Of a stretch of DNA of 64,000 nucleotides, positions 6,504 to 14,623 are shown piece by piece. Origin of the DNA: Acidipropionibacterium timonense (GTDB taxonomy: Bacteria > Actinomycetota > Actinomycetes > Propionibacteriales > Propionibacteriaceae); contig NZ_LR027558.1 of NCBI RefSeq assembly GCF_900605005.1, forward strand, positions 1,656,134-1,720,133, in the 5' to 3' direction. Below the pieces are notes generated by a model. The model saw only the letters and a program-made list of their open reading frames with translations. It was not told the origin of the DNA and did not search any database. The position numbers and the translations under genes were made by a program. Each line of letters starts with the position of its first letter. Position 1 is the first letter of the stretch.

Positions 6504-6709
6504 CCGACCAGTCTCAGCGTGACATGTGGGCGAGCAGCCTCGACGTCGCCATGGGGGAGATCAACGAGGCGGCTGTCCGCCTGGCCACCCTCGACGACGA
6601 CGCATGGACGGACACCGGCGTCGACATCGACGCCATCGTCACCACCCTCGACAACATCTACGACCAGCTCATCGACGTCTGGTCCGACCTCACAGGAGCC
6701 ACCCCATGA
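6500..6709 (+). CDS. Small acidic early protein A
   Basis: A 69-residue acidic helical protein. Its core (TLDDDAWTDTGVDIDAIVTT) resembles that of the next gene (LDDETWEESAIDIDDMRSQL), so the two are probably tandem paralogues. ATGA overlaps on both sides. No known family; high acidity suggests a DNA mimic or protein-binding inhibitor, which is only inferred. Confidence 0.6.
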   Translation: MTDQSQRDMWASSLDVAMGEINEAAVRLATLDDDAWTDTGVDIDAIVTTLDNIYDQLIDVWSDLTGATP

Positions 6710-6921
6710 CCACGAGCCAGAACTACGCGCCCGGCTACAGCAGCATCGCAGCCGCCAACGCACTCATGGATGCAGTAGACAACATCGACGATCTCGACGA
6801 CGAGACGTGGGAGGAGTCCGCTATCGACATCGACGACATGCGCAGCCAGCTCGTCCGCTGGGCGGAGTACCTCACCCGGCGCAGTATCCGCATCCTGCTA
6901 GCCGCACGGGGGCAGTCATGA
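6706..6921 (+). CDS. Small acidic early protein B, paralogue of the preceding gene
   Basis: A 71-residue product sharing the acidic D-D-x-x-W-x-x-x-x-x-D-I-D core with the upstream gene, ending in a basic helix (RRSIRILLAARG). Its stop overlaps the exonuclease start, so it is coupled to the recombination module. Confidence 0.6.
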   Translation: MTTSQNYAPGYSSIAAANALMDAVDNIDDLDDETWEESAIDIDDMRSQLVRWAEYLTRRSIRILLAARGQS

Positions 6922-7892
6922 TCGACAGGCACACCATCAAGGTCGGGTCGGCCGTCAGGATCTACCGCGGCCCAGACGGCACCCCAGACTGGGTCGAGGC
7001 CAGGCGTCGCGGGATCGGCGGCTCCGACATCGCATCGATCCTCCGCGCCGAGGGAGCCTACCGAACACCATACGAGATATGGTGCGACAAGACCGGGCGC
7101 GGCAAAGACAAGCCGGCAGACCGCCTCCTCGAGGCCGGACACTACGCCGAAATCGCCATGCAGCACTGGTACCGAGACCACCTGCTCGACGGCAAATACC
7201 TGGCCGTGCAGCCCGGCACGTTCCGCTCCCAGACGCGGCCATGGCAGATCGCGAACCCCGACGCCCTGGTTGTCGAACCGCGCCATCAACTGTCGTCGGC
7301 AAGCCGTGTCCTGGAGTTCAAGTTCGTGCCGAACACCTCAGACAAGTGGCATGTTGGTGGCGGAGACATCACCACAGGCAACACACGCCCAGACATACCC
7401 GAAAAGTATTGGCAGCAGTGCCAGTGGTACATGCACGTCCTCGACCTACCAGTCACCGACATCGTCGCCATGGGCGGCTTCGGCATCCACTGCTGGCGTA
7501 TCACCGCCAACCGCGACTGGCAGGAGGATGCGGCACGGCAGGCCGCCGATTTCTGGGCCACCGTCGAGGCCGACCTTGACGTCCACTGGGAGCCCGAGCC
7601 AGCCAACTACGAGGCCGACCGCCGCCGCCACCCCCACATCACCGCCGCCACCGTCACAGCGACCGCCGACACCGTCATCGCATGGCGTGAATACCAGCGA
7701 TACCACACCTCATTCATGACCACCCAGAAAACCGACACCGCAGCCCGGCGGGGATTGCAGGCCCGCATGGCCCACGAAATGGGTGACGCAGGCACTCTCG
7801 CCCTCCCCGACGGCACCGTTCTGGCAACCCGAACCGCCAAGCGAAACGCCGACGGCACACCCGGAACCCCCTTCGTCTCCATCCGAAAGTGA
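6918..7892 (+). CDS. YqaJ/lambda-type exonuclease (viral recombinase)
   Basis: A 324-residue member of the PD-(D/E)xK phage exonuclease group. It shows the N-terminal RRRGIGGSDIASIL motif, the acidic residue in IANPDAL, the LEFKF strand giving the E-x-K catalytic pair, and a late YWQQCQWYMHVL helix typical of YqaJ. It resects double-stranded ends to give 3' single strands for the annealing protein encoded next. The start at 6918 overlaps the upstream stop. Confidence 0.88.
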   Translation: MIDRHTIKVGSAVRIYRGPDGTPDWVEARRRGIGGSDIASILRAEGAYRTPYEIWCDKTGRGKDKPADRLLEAGHYAEIAMQHWYRDHLLDGKYLAVQPGTFRSQTRPWQIANPDALVVEPRHQLSSASRVLEFKFVPNTSDKWHVGGGDITTGNTRPDIPEKYWQQCQWYMHVLDLPVTDIVAMGGFGIHCWRITANRDWQEDAARQAADFWATVEADLDVHWEPEPANYEADRRRHPHITAATVTATADTVIAWREYQRYHTSFMTTQKTDTAARRGLQARMAHEMGDAGTLALPDGTVLATRTAKRNADGTPGTPFVSIRK

Positions 7893-7897
7893 GAATC

Positions 7898-8800
7898 ATG
7901 TCCACCGACATCGTCCAGGCACGATCATCAGAACTGTCCATCGGGCCGTCCCAGACGGCATTCACGGACTCCCAGGTATCTGTCCTACGGCAGCTGGGTG
8001 TCACGTCAGCATCAGTGGACGATCTGAGGATCTTCTTCCACCGCTGCCAGTCCACCGGGCTGGACCCGTTCTCGGGGCAGATCTACATGATCGGGCGCAG
8101 GTCACGTGAGGGCCAGAACTGGGTTGTCAAGCAGACGATCCAGACCGGCATCGACGGATACCGGCTCATCGCACATCGGGCGGCTGAAGCCCGGGGCATG
8201 TCGCTGTCGTGCGACGACACCCTGTGGGCGGACGGCGACGGGCACTGGCATGACCTGTGGATCTGGGACACCCCTCCGACTGCCGCGAAGGTCGTCGTCC
8301 GTGTCGGAGAGGCCAGATTCTCCGGTGTCGCGACGACAACGGAGTACATGCCGATGCGCATGGATCGCTCCGGCCGTGAGGTGCCGATGGGGCTGTGGGC
8401 CAAGATGCCAGCCACCATGGTCGCCAAGTGTGCTGAGGCGCTCGCCCTGCGCAAGGCCTTCCCCCTCGACCTGTCTGGCATCTACACGACCGAGGAGATG
8501 ATGCAGGCGGACGCACGGGAGCGCACGATCGCCACTGATACGGCACCGGCGCAGCCCCGCCCGAGGCTCGACTACAGCCGTGCCACGAGGGCCATGACCG
8601 ACTGCGGGGTGACACAGGCCGAGATGCTCGAAGTCGCGAAGGACATCACCGGGCGGCGCGAATTGGCGTCGGCCAACGAGCTGACACAGGACGAGCTCGA
8701 TGCCGTCGCGGACGCAGTCATCGCCGGAGCCGAAGACGACCACGACGACACCGTCGACGCCGAACTGGTGGACCCCGACACCGGCGAGGTGACCCAGTGA
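7898..8800 (+). CDS. Bet/RecT-family single-strand annealing protein
   Basis: A 300-residue protein with the conserved Bet signature: a helical N-terminus, CQSTGLDPFSGQIYMIGR, then IDGYRLIAH and the WAKMPATMVAKCAEALALRK segment. It partners the upstream exonuclease in homologous recombination and perhaps concatemer formation. An in-frame GTG at 7889 overlaps the exonuclease stop; I prefer the ATG at 7898 preceded by GAAAG. The C-terminal 70 residues are acidic and variable. Confidence 0.88.
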   Translation: MSTDIVQARSSELSIGPSQTAFTDSQVSVLRQLGVTSASVDDLRIFFHRCQSTGLDPFSGQIYMIGRRSREGQNWVVKQTIQTGIDGYRLIAHRAAEARGMSLSCDDTLWADGDGHWHDLWIWDTPPTAAKVVVRVGEARFSGVATTTEYMPMRMDRSGREVPMGLWAKMPATMVAKCAEALALRKAFPLDLSGIYTTEEMMQADARERTIATDTAPAQPRPRLDYSRATRAMTDCGVTQAEMLEVAKDITGRRELASANELTQDELDAVADAVIAGAEDDHDDTVDAELVDPDTGEVTQ

Positions 8801-9186
8801 CCGAGCACCTGTCGGATGACTACATCCACCGCCAGATCCCCGAGCCCATCCTCCTGGCAGTAGCCCGGCAGAGAGAGGCCATGAGGCGGGCGTTCCCAGA
8901 GCGGGAGAACATGGACGATGGCATTGTCGACGCCGAGCTCCGACTACACGAGAGCAAGGTTGGGCCAAGACTCCGGTCAGCGCATCTCGAGTTCATCGGC
9001 GGTGACGGTGGCCCCAGTCACGTGGGAGCGTGCATCGTCTCTCTGACCTTTACGGCGAGATCGAAAGCCGCGGATGATACGGCTCGCTGGCTCACCAGCT
9101 CCATCGCCTGCCAGTTCAGGTGGCTGGAGGACATCATCCGCCGCGAGCCCGGCATCGCCCGGGTCCTGCCGGGGAGTCCGTCGTGA
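8797..9186 (+). CDS. Conserved-looking phage protein of unknown function
   Basis: A 129-residue protein starting with GTG in a 4-bp overlap with the annealing-protein stop. No motif recognised. It contains an amphipathic N-terminal helix rich in Arg/Glu and a strand-rich centre (CIVSLTFTA). Its place between recombination genes suggests a role in DNA metabolism. Confidence 0.6.
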   Translation: MTEHLSDDYIHRQIPEPILLAVARQREAMRRAFPERENMDDGIVDAELRLHESKVGPRLRSAHLEFIGGDGGPSHVGACIVSLTFTARSKAADDTARWLTSSIACQFRWLEDIIRREPGIARVLPGSPS

Positions 9187-9644
9187 GCGACATCACCGTG
9201 CCAGGCCAGGTCATCACCGACATCATGTGCCGGCTGCGGGTCACCGACGACGGACACGCCACCCTCGACCGCCCACGACGCCGACGCCACGCCAGCTGGA
9301 TCCACGACGGACACCGCTACCAGCCCACCCCGGCACAGATCGTGTGGGCCTACGCCCACGGACGCCGGCTCCCCCACCACCAGGTGCGGCGCCTCTGCGG
9401 ATTCGGCTGGTGCCTCCACCCGGATCACCTGTCGATCGCACGCCGACACATGCCCACCCCCGTGTGGCCCGTCGACCTCGACGACATCGCCTACCGGCGG
9501 GCACACGGCTGGAACTGGCCAGCCATCACCGAGGTCACCGGCTGGACCCCGGCAGACATCACCTCCATCCCCCACGTGCGACGTATCCACCAGCCGCTAC
9601 AGGCCGACGCACACCACTACCTTCAGGAGCAGCACCATGGCTAA
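9183..9644 (+). CDS. HNH-like protein of the recombination module
   Basis: A 153-residue, His/Arg-rich protein. The segment [15 protein letters not shown] resembles the C-x4-C-x-(N/H)-P-x-H-L element of phage HNH endonucleases, with an earlier His-rich strand (HHQVRRLCG). The C-terminal third looks like an HTH ([15 protein letters not shown]). GTG start in a 4-bp overlap. Likely a homing-type or repair nuclease; the missing canonical DH pair makes activity uncertain. Confidence 0.6.
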   Translation: MSDITVPGQVITDIMCRLRVTDDGHATLDRPRRRRHASWIHDGHRYQPTPAQIVWAYAHGRRLPHHQVRRLCGFGWCLHPDHLSIARRHMPTPVWPVDLDDIAYRRAHGWNWPAITEVTGWTPADITSIPHVRRIHQPLQADAHHYLQEQHHG

Positions 9645-10098
9645 GGACACCCCCATCACCGTGATCGGCAACCTCACCGCCGACCCCGAACTGCGCTTCA
9701 CCTCCAACGGGGCGCCGGTGGCGAACTTCACCGTGGCCTCGACCCCGCGCACCTTCGACCGTCAAACCAACGAGTGGCGCGACGGCGAGGCAATGTTCCT
9801 CGCCTGCCATGCGTGGCGCCAGTACGCCCAGAACGTCGCCGACTCCCTGTCCAAGGGGATGCGCGTCATCGTGCAGGGCAACCTCAAGGCCCGGTCCTAC
9901 GAGGATCGTGACGGGAACCGTCGCACCTCGTACGAGATCGACGTCCAGGAGGTCGGCCCGTCACTGAGGCATGCGACAGCGCAGGTGACCCGTAACCCGT
10001 TCAGTGGCGGCCAGAGCCGGGGGCGTCAGCGTACCGGCGGCCAGCAGCAGGGTGTGGATCCGTGGGGCATCAGCCAGTCCGAGGAGGCCCCGTTCTGA
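9637..10098 (+). CDS. ssb: Single-stranded DNA-binding protein
   Basis: A 153-residue SSB with an N-terminal OB fold ([20 protein letters not shown], then VANFTVAS and [20 protein letters not shown]) and a Gly/Gln-rich linker ending in the acidic tail SEEAPF that recruits partner proteins. CAGGAG precedes the ATG, which overlaps the HNH-like gene by 8 bp. It protects single strands during replication and Bet-mediated recombination. Confidence 0.93.
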   Translation: MAKDTPITVIGNLTADPELRFTSNGAPVANFTVASTPRTFDRQTNEWRDGEAMFLACHAWRQYAQNVADSLSKGMRVIVQGNLKARSYEDRDGNRRTSYEIDVQEVGPSLRHATAQVTRNPFSGGQSRGRQRTGGQQQGVDPWGISQSEEAPF

Positions 10099-10319
10099 TG
10101 GCTGCACCTCGTGACACGTTCGTCGACATCGGCGCGGCCAAGATCGATCCGGTCCAGTACGGGCTCGCCGCCAGATTCCTGGCACGCCATGACGCAGAGG
10201 ACCTCGCCGACATGATCCTCGACCCCAGCCAGATCATCACACCCCCACCGGCCAACGGGACGCCTCGTAGCCGCCGGTACACGAGGACCGGATTCACCAA
10301 CACACGAAAGGTCGCCTGA
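10098..10319 (+). CDS. Small hypothetical protein downstream of ssb
   Basis: A 73-residue protein with an acidic helical middle (LARHDAEDLADMIL) and basic, Thr/Arg-rich C-terminus. One-base overlap with the ssb stop and GAGGAGG upstream. No family recognised. Confidence 0.55.
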   Translation: MAAPRDTFVDIGAAKIDPVQYGLAARFLARHDAEDLADMILDPSQIITPPPANGTPRSRRYTRTGFTNTRKVA

Positions 10320-10320
10320 C

Positions 10321-10851
10321 ATGACCGACAAACTCGATCTGGACGCCCTGCCGGAATGGACCGTCATTCGGGTGAACGACACGCTCAACGCTATCCGACT
10401 ACTCAAGGTTGACGGACGATGGTATCCGGTCGCCGCCGACAGGGAGGATGTAGACGTGTGGCCCACTGTCACCGTGGAGCATGGCCCCATGACCTGCGCA
10501 GAACATCTCATAGCGGCATGGGATGCCGCAACCGTACCAGAAGACGGAAAGATTCGCTCCGGGGAACGATTCATCTCACTGACATGGGATGCCGAAGTTA
10601 CGGTTCGAACGGCAGAACATGACTTCGCGGCAACCGCGCAATACCGTCTCATGACGCAGCGGCCACGGCCCGCATGGATGGATGCCGAATGGGTATGGGC
10701 CGACACTGAACGAGACGAGCGCGTGCTGTGGCATCACCAGTACGACGGATGGCAGTCGCTCCAAACCACCGACTGTATCCCGATGCACATCATGGAGACC
10801 CGAAGCCCGTTCATCGCCACCGTGTCCCCCGACAAGCAGGACCAGCAATGA
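10321..10851 (+). CDS. Hypothetical protein before the methyltransferase
   Basis: A 176-residue protein rich in Trp (EWVWADTERDE and others) with alternating strands. Its codon use is slightly less GC-biased than its neighbours, hinting at a different source. It overlaps the methyltransferase start by 4 bp. Could be a target-recognition or accessory partner of that enzyme; this is positional inference. Confidence 0.6.
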   Translation: MTDKLDLDALPEWTVIRVNDTLNAIRLLKVDGRWYPVAADREDVDVWPTVTVEHGPMTCAEHLIAAWDAATVPEDGKIRSGERFISLTWDAEVTVRTAEHDFAATAQYRLMTQRPRPAWMDAEWVWADTERDERVLWHHQYDGWQSLQTTDCIPMHIMETRSPFIATVSPDKQDQQ

Positions 10852-12158
10852 TCACCATGACCGACATCTTCGCCGGGGCTGGCGGATCGACGACCGGCGC
10901 CTGCCAGGTCCCCGGGGTCGAGGTGTCCTTGGCGGCGAATCACTGGCCTCTCGCGGTCCAGGTCCATGCCGAGAATCACCCGCACACGAATCATGCCTGC
11001 GTGGACCTCCACATGGAGGACCCCCGCAACTTTCCTCGCACGGACATTCTGTGGGCATCACCAGAATGTACCAAGTGGAGCCTGGCCAATCAGAAGGCCA
11101 AGGCGTTGTCGGTCGAGCTGGGCGGTGACCCGACCCTTTTCGACGACGTCCCCGACGGGCTGATTTCCGAGGGCGAGGACGAGATCACCCGCTCGCGGCT
11201 GCTCATGTTCGACGTGTTGCGGTTCATCGAGTACCACCGGTACCGGGCGGTCATCGTCGAGAATGTCGTCGACATCGCGACCCAGGCCAAGTACGCCGAC
11301 GCGTGGGCGGCATGGCGTCGCGGCCTGCGTCGCCTCGGCTACGAGTACCGGGTCGTGAGCCTCAACTCGATGCACGCCCAGGCCGCCGGCGACCCGGCAC
11401 CCCAGTCACGGGACCGTCTGTACGTCGTGGCATGGCCGCACGGCTGCACTGCTCCCGACATCGACCGGGTCATGCGGCCGGCTGCGTGGTGCCCCCGCTG
11501 CGACACCACGGTGGCCGCCCGGCAGGCATGGAAGCCTGGCCGAACCGTCGGCCGGTACCACGCCCAGTACGTGTACGTGTGCCCCGACTGCGGGGCCATC
11601 GTCGAACCCGGATGGCGGCCGGCCTCGACGATCATCGACTGGACTATCCCGGCCGAGCGGATCGCCGACCGGAAACGCCCCCTCTCCGCCAAGACACTCG
11701 CACGTATCCGTGAGGGCCTGCGCCGCTACGGCACCGCCGAACCGCTCATGGTCAGGCACAACACGACCCGCGCCGGGGACAACCCGGGCCATCTGTGCAC
11801 GCCGGTCACCGAGCCCCTGCGCACCCTGACCGCGACCTCGTCCAAGGCCCTGCTCGTGCCCTACTACAGCGCCAGTGAGACGGCCAAGCCGGTCTCCCAG
11901 CCCATCGGCACCCTCACCTGCACCGACCGGTACGGCCTGGCGACCACCCAGCCGCAGATCACCGACGCCGACGTCATGGAATGCCGGTTCCGGATGCTCG
12001 CCCCCCACGAGGTCGCCGCCGGAATGGCCTTCCCTCTCGACTACCACTGGGAGGGCACCAAGCGTGACCGGGTCCGCCTCGCCGGGAACGCTGTCACCCC
12101 GCCGGCCGCCCGTGACCTCCTCACCGCCGTCACCGAGTCCATGGAGGTGGCGGCATGA
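10848..12158 (+). CDS. C5-cytosine DNA methyltransferase
   Basis: A 436-residue enzyme with the C5-MTase motifs in order: I (DIFAGAGG, 6-13), IV with catalytic Cys74 in SPECTKWS (a variant of PPCxxxS), VI (ENV, 138-140), VIII (QSRDR, 186-190) and X (GNAVTP near the C-terminus). Between VIII and IX are C-x-x-C pairs at 215/218 and 245/248 that may form a zinc knuckle in the target-recognition region. No cognate nuclease is adjacent, so it probably works as an orphan enzyme protecting phage DNA from host restriction. Confidence 0.9.
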   Translation: MITMTDIFAGAGGSTTGACQVPGVEVSLAANHWPLAVQVHAENHPHTNHACVDLHMEDPRNFPRTDILWASPECTKWSLANQKAKALSVELGGDPTLFDDVPDGLISEGEDEITRSRLLMFDVLRFIEYHRYRAVIVENVVDIATQAKYADAWAAWRRGLRRLGYEYRVVSLNSMHAQAAGDPAPQSRDRLYVVAWPHGCTAPDIDRVMRPAAWCPRCDTTVAARQAWKPGRTVGRYHAQYVYVCPDCGAIVEPGWRPASTIIDWTIPAERIADRKRPLSAKTLARIREGLRRYGTAEPLMVRHNTTRAGDNPGHLCTPVTEPLRTLTATSSKALLVPYYSASETAKPVSQPIGTLTCTDRYGLATTQPQITDADVMECRFRMLAPHEVAAGMAFPLDYHWEGTKRDRVRLAGNAVTPPAARDLLTAVTESMEVAA

Positions 12159-12523
12159 CGCAGGAGTTCACGCTGATGGTTCCGAATACGCTGTGGATGT
12201 CGCTCAACCACCGGAAACATTGGGCGGCCAGAGCACGCGCCACGAAAACACTCCGATGGATGGCCGCTGCGGCTTGCCGCAAACACGGTATCCACGCCGA
12301 CAGCCGGGTGCGTGTCATCGCCACCATCGGATACCGCCCCGGGCGTGCCGACCCCAACAACGCGACACCCACCCTCAAAGCGATCATCGACGGCATGACC
12401 GATGCGGGCGTGTGGCCCGACGACTCCTCCGAGTACGTCCTGGGCCCCGACCCGCGTCGCGACCCCATACCGCCACCCACCGGCTACCACACCGTCACCA
12501 TCGCCCTCCAGGAGACCCCATGA
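12155..12523 (+). CDS. RusA-like Holliday-junction resolvase
   Basis: A 122-residue protein with the RusA pattern: an N-terminal strand, SLNHRKHWA, a central P-x-x-A-D-P-N-N with downstream LKAIIDGMTDAGVWPDDS supplying the acidic residues. It would resolve branched replication and recombination intermediates before packaging. Coupled to the methyltransferase by ATGA. Confidence 0.75.
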   Translation: MTQEFTLMVPNTLWMSLNHRKHWAARARATKTLRWMAAAACRKHGIHADSRVRVIATIGYRPGRADPNNATPTLKAIIDGMTDAGVWPDDSSEYVLGPDPRRDPIPPPTGYHTVTIALQETP

Positions 12524-12843
12524 ACAGAACCGAGAACATCGAGAATCTGGTGCATCTCGTGACGGCGCGGGAACGTCTCATGACGCTGACCGAGACCGCC
12601 TGGGAAATCCACTACGAGATCGAGCGCGTCACACCGATGCACGGCGTCATCGACGCCGAGGATCTCGACAGACTCCAGGGGAGGGCTCGGCTCCTGTCGG
12701 TCGAGCTGCGCGACTTCATCGGCCCCGTCGATGCGCTCCTGGCCGGCACCCTCGAGCTGTTCGACACCACCGACGACGTGGACGCCTCGACGACGCCCGG
12801 GCTGAAGCAGGATCCACTCGACTTCGAGGGAGGCACGGCATGA
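12520..12843 (+). CDS. Hypothetical helical protein
   Basis: A 107-residue acidic helical protein (TLTETAWEIHYEIERV, ARLLSVELRDFIG). It overlaps both neighbours by 4 bp, with AGGAG upstream. No family recognised; it lies directly before the replication initiator. Confidence 0.6.
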   Translation: MNRTENIENLVHLVTARERLMTLTETAWEIHYEIERVTPMHGVIDAEDLDRLQGRARLLSVELRDFIGPVDALLAGTLELFDTTDDVDASTTPGLKQDPLDFEGGTA

Positions 12844-13757
12844 GGATCCGCACGATCAAGCCAGAGTTCTGGTCGTCGGAGGACATGGCGGTCCTGCCCT
12901 TTGTGCACCGGCTCGTCTTCGTCGGCCTGTGGTCCATGGCCGACGACGAGGGACGCCTGTCCGCTGATCCGAGACTCATCAGGTCGCAGCTCTTCCCGCT
13001 CGACGACCACATCGGTGAGGACTCAGTGAGGTATCACGGAGGACTCACTGAGGACTCAGTGAGCATTCACGACATCCTCACTGACCTCTCACGCGGGGGT
13101 CAGATCACCCTCTACAGAGGCCCCGGAAAGCGGATTTATTGCCAAGTCGACAATTTCGCCCGACACCAGAAGATCAACCGCCCCACACCCTCCAAGATTC
13201 CCGCCCCGACTACGGCAAACACAATCCTCACTGAGGACTCAGTGAGTCCTCACGGAGTCGTCACTGAGGACTCACCCCCGGAACAGGGAACAGGGAACAG
13301 GGAACAGGGAACAGGGAACAGGGAACAGGGACCCCCCTCACTTCGTTCGGGGGTCCGGGGGGACACCACGTCGACACCACCCAGCGACCTCGCCACCGCC
13401 TCCGGTCGGGACGTCGTCGCTGACGCTCCGGCCAAACAACAGACGAAACTCGGCGCACGACTTCCCGACCAATGGCAGCCAGCACGCACCAGCCCCAACC
13501 TCAACGTCGAACAGCCCCACAGTCCCGACTGGCTCGACGACCAACTCAACCGATTCCGCGACTACTGGCACGCCCAGCCCGGCGCCAAAGGCCGCAAGAC
13601 CGACTGGGACGCCACCTGGCGCAACTGGATCCGCAACGCCACCGACCACACCACCAGCCGCCGACAGCAAGAAACCGACGCCCAGTACCAGCGCGCCAAA
13701 CACCGCGCCGCCACCGGAACCAACCCCCTCATCGACATCATCAACGGAGCAGCCTGA
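12840..13757 (+). CDS. Phage replication initiation protein with internal origin repeats
   Basis: A 305-residue protein. The N-terminal 110 residues match the winged-helix replication-initiator/DnaD-type proteins common in actinophages (RTIKPEFWSSEDMAVLPFVH ... LWSMADDEGRL). The middle (about 125-200) is a low-complexity, repeat-encoded linker, and the C-terminus (LDDQLNRFRDYW ... DWDATWRNWIRN) resembles the helicase-loading end of such proteins. As in lambda O, the DNA for the linker region carries iterated repeats likely to be the replication origin. Confidence 0.75.
   Translation: MRIRTIKPEFWSSEDMAVLPFVHRLVFVGLWSMADDEGRLSADPRLIRSQLFPLDDHIGEDSVRYHGGLTEDSVSIHDILTDLSRGGQITLYRGPGKRIYCQVDNFARHQKINRPTPSKIPAPTTANTILTEDSVSPHGVVTEDSPPEQGTGNREQGTGNREQGPPSLRSGVRGDTTSTPPSDLATASGRDVVADAPAKQQTKLGARLPDQWQPARTSPNLNVEQPHSPDWLDDQLNRFRDYWHAQPGAKGRKTDWDATWRNWIRNATDHTTSRRQQETDAQYQRAKHRAATGTNPLIDIINGAA
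13016..13275. repeat. Iteron cluster, candidate phage replication origin
   Basis: GAGGACTCA occurs at 13017, 13039, 13050, 13233 and 13266. Two occurrences are embedded in the 20-bp near-perfect inverted repeat CTCACTGAGGACTCAGTGAG (13044-13063 and 13227-13246). The repeats lie inside the initiator gene, the lambda-type arrangement. Encoded peptides repeat as TEDSVS. Confidence 0.65.
13281..13356. repeat. Seven-copy GAACAGG tandem repeat followed by a strong hairpin
   Basis: Seven exact head-to-tail copies of GAACAGG (13281-13329) encode EQGTGNR repeats. Directly after, GGACCCCC (13329-13336) pairs with GGGGGTCC (13349-13356) around a 12-nt loop. Loss or gain of one 7-bp unit would shift the frame. 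With the adjacent iterons this could be an unwinding or primosome-loading element. Confidence 0.7.
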
Positions 13758-14206
13758 TGAACCTCGACCAAACGACAGACCTGGTCCGCACCATCCGAGC
13801 GATCTGCCCAGCCCAAGCCCAGGACGAGTGGACCCCCGAAGCCTGGCACCTCATCCTCGACGACATCGACCTACGCGACGCCCTCACCGCCGTCCGCACC
13901 ATCGCCCGACGCCACGACACCCGACCCCTCTGGATCGACCCCCGCCAAATCCGAACCGAGGTCCACCGCGTCCACGACGACCGCCTCGACCGCGCCCGAC
14001 TCGACCACCCGCCGACAGACCCGGACGCCTACCGCCAATGGCTCCGAGACACCCGCCACCACATCGCCAACCACCACAGCACCCAACCCCAAGCCCTGGA
14101 AGCCACGCCACAGCCACAGGAGCCCCGAATAGCCAACACCGGCACATCCAGGCGGGACCAGCTCCGCCAGGCTCTCAGAGTGACGCCCAGCGCGACGGAG
14201 ATTTGA
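13757..14206 (+). CDS. Replication-associated hypothetical protein
   Basis: A 149-residue Arg/Asp/His-rich protein. The N-terminus (TTDLVRTIRAICPAQAQDEW ... DALTAVRTIARRH) resembles small helicase-loader-like proteins that follow initiators in actinophage genomes. Starts within the initiator stop (TGATG). Function inferred from position only. Confidence 0.6.
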   Translation: MNLDQTTDLVRTIRAICPAQAQDEWTPEAWHLILDDIDLRDALTAVRTIARRHDTRPLWIDPRQIRTEVHRVHDDRLDRARLDHPPTDPDAYRQWLRDTRHHIANHHSTQPQALEATPQPQEPRIANTGTSRRDQLRQALRVTPSATEI

Positions 14207-14305
14207 GCGCCTTCCAGACACCGACCCAACCCGACACCCACACCAGCCCCGAAACGCCGTCACAGGTCGATCGCAAGACCGGAAACCGGCAAAAGGAGAC
14301 CAACC

Positions 14306-14556
14306 ATGACCTGGACATGCCACCACTGCCACGCCACCTTGAGCGGAGCCAAGACACAGCACTGCACCGTGTCGGCAGGCACGGCGTCAATACCGGCCCC
14401 GATCGTCGCCGCTGCCTCACTGCCGCCGAGATGGTCGAGCGGGGACTCATCTTCGACGCGGACAGGTCAATGTGGCGTCTCCCCGGCACATGGCGCGGGC
14501 CCGCAGATAGCCCAGAAACGGACGGCGTCGAGAATCTGAGCGCCTCGCAGCCCTGA
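14306..14556 (+). pseudogene. Frameshifted zinc-finger protein gene
   Basis: AAAAGGAG precedes an ATG giving MTWTCHHCHATLSG, a natural C2-type zinc finger start. After about 20 codons that frame loses sense, while the -1 frame continues naturally as HRVGRHGVN ... RRRCLTAAEMVERGLIFDADRSMWRL, the usual C-terminus (HRVG-x-x-GV and RRCL) of small actinophage zinc-finger proteins. The switch is needed near 14357-14366, where no classic slippery heptamer is visible. Either a one-base indel inactivated it or it uses an unusual frameshift. Copy 2 carries the same disruption. Confidence 0.6.
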
Positions 14557-14623
14557 CCCGGCACATCTTCCCACCCCACCACCTCCCAGAGCCTTAGAAA
14601 CCGATTTCCCGAAAGGACCGTCC

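Noticed and set aside
13281-13329. CRISPR array
   Set aside because: The repeats are 7 bp, directly contiguous and without spacers, inside a coding gene.
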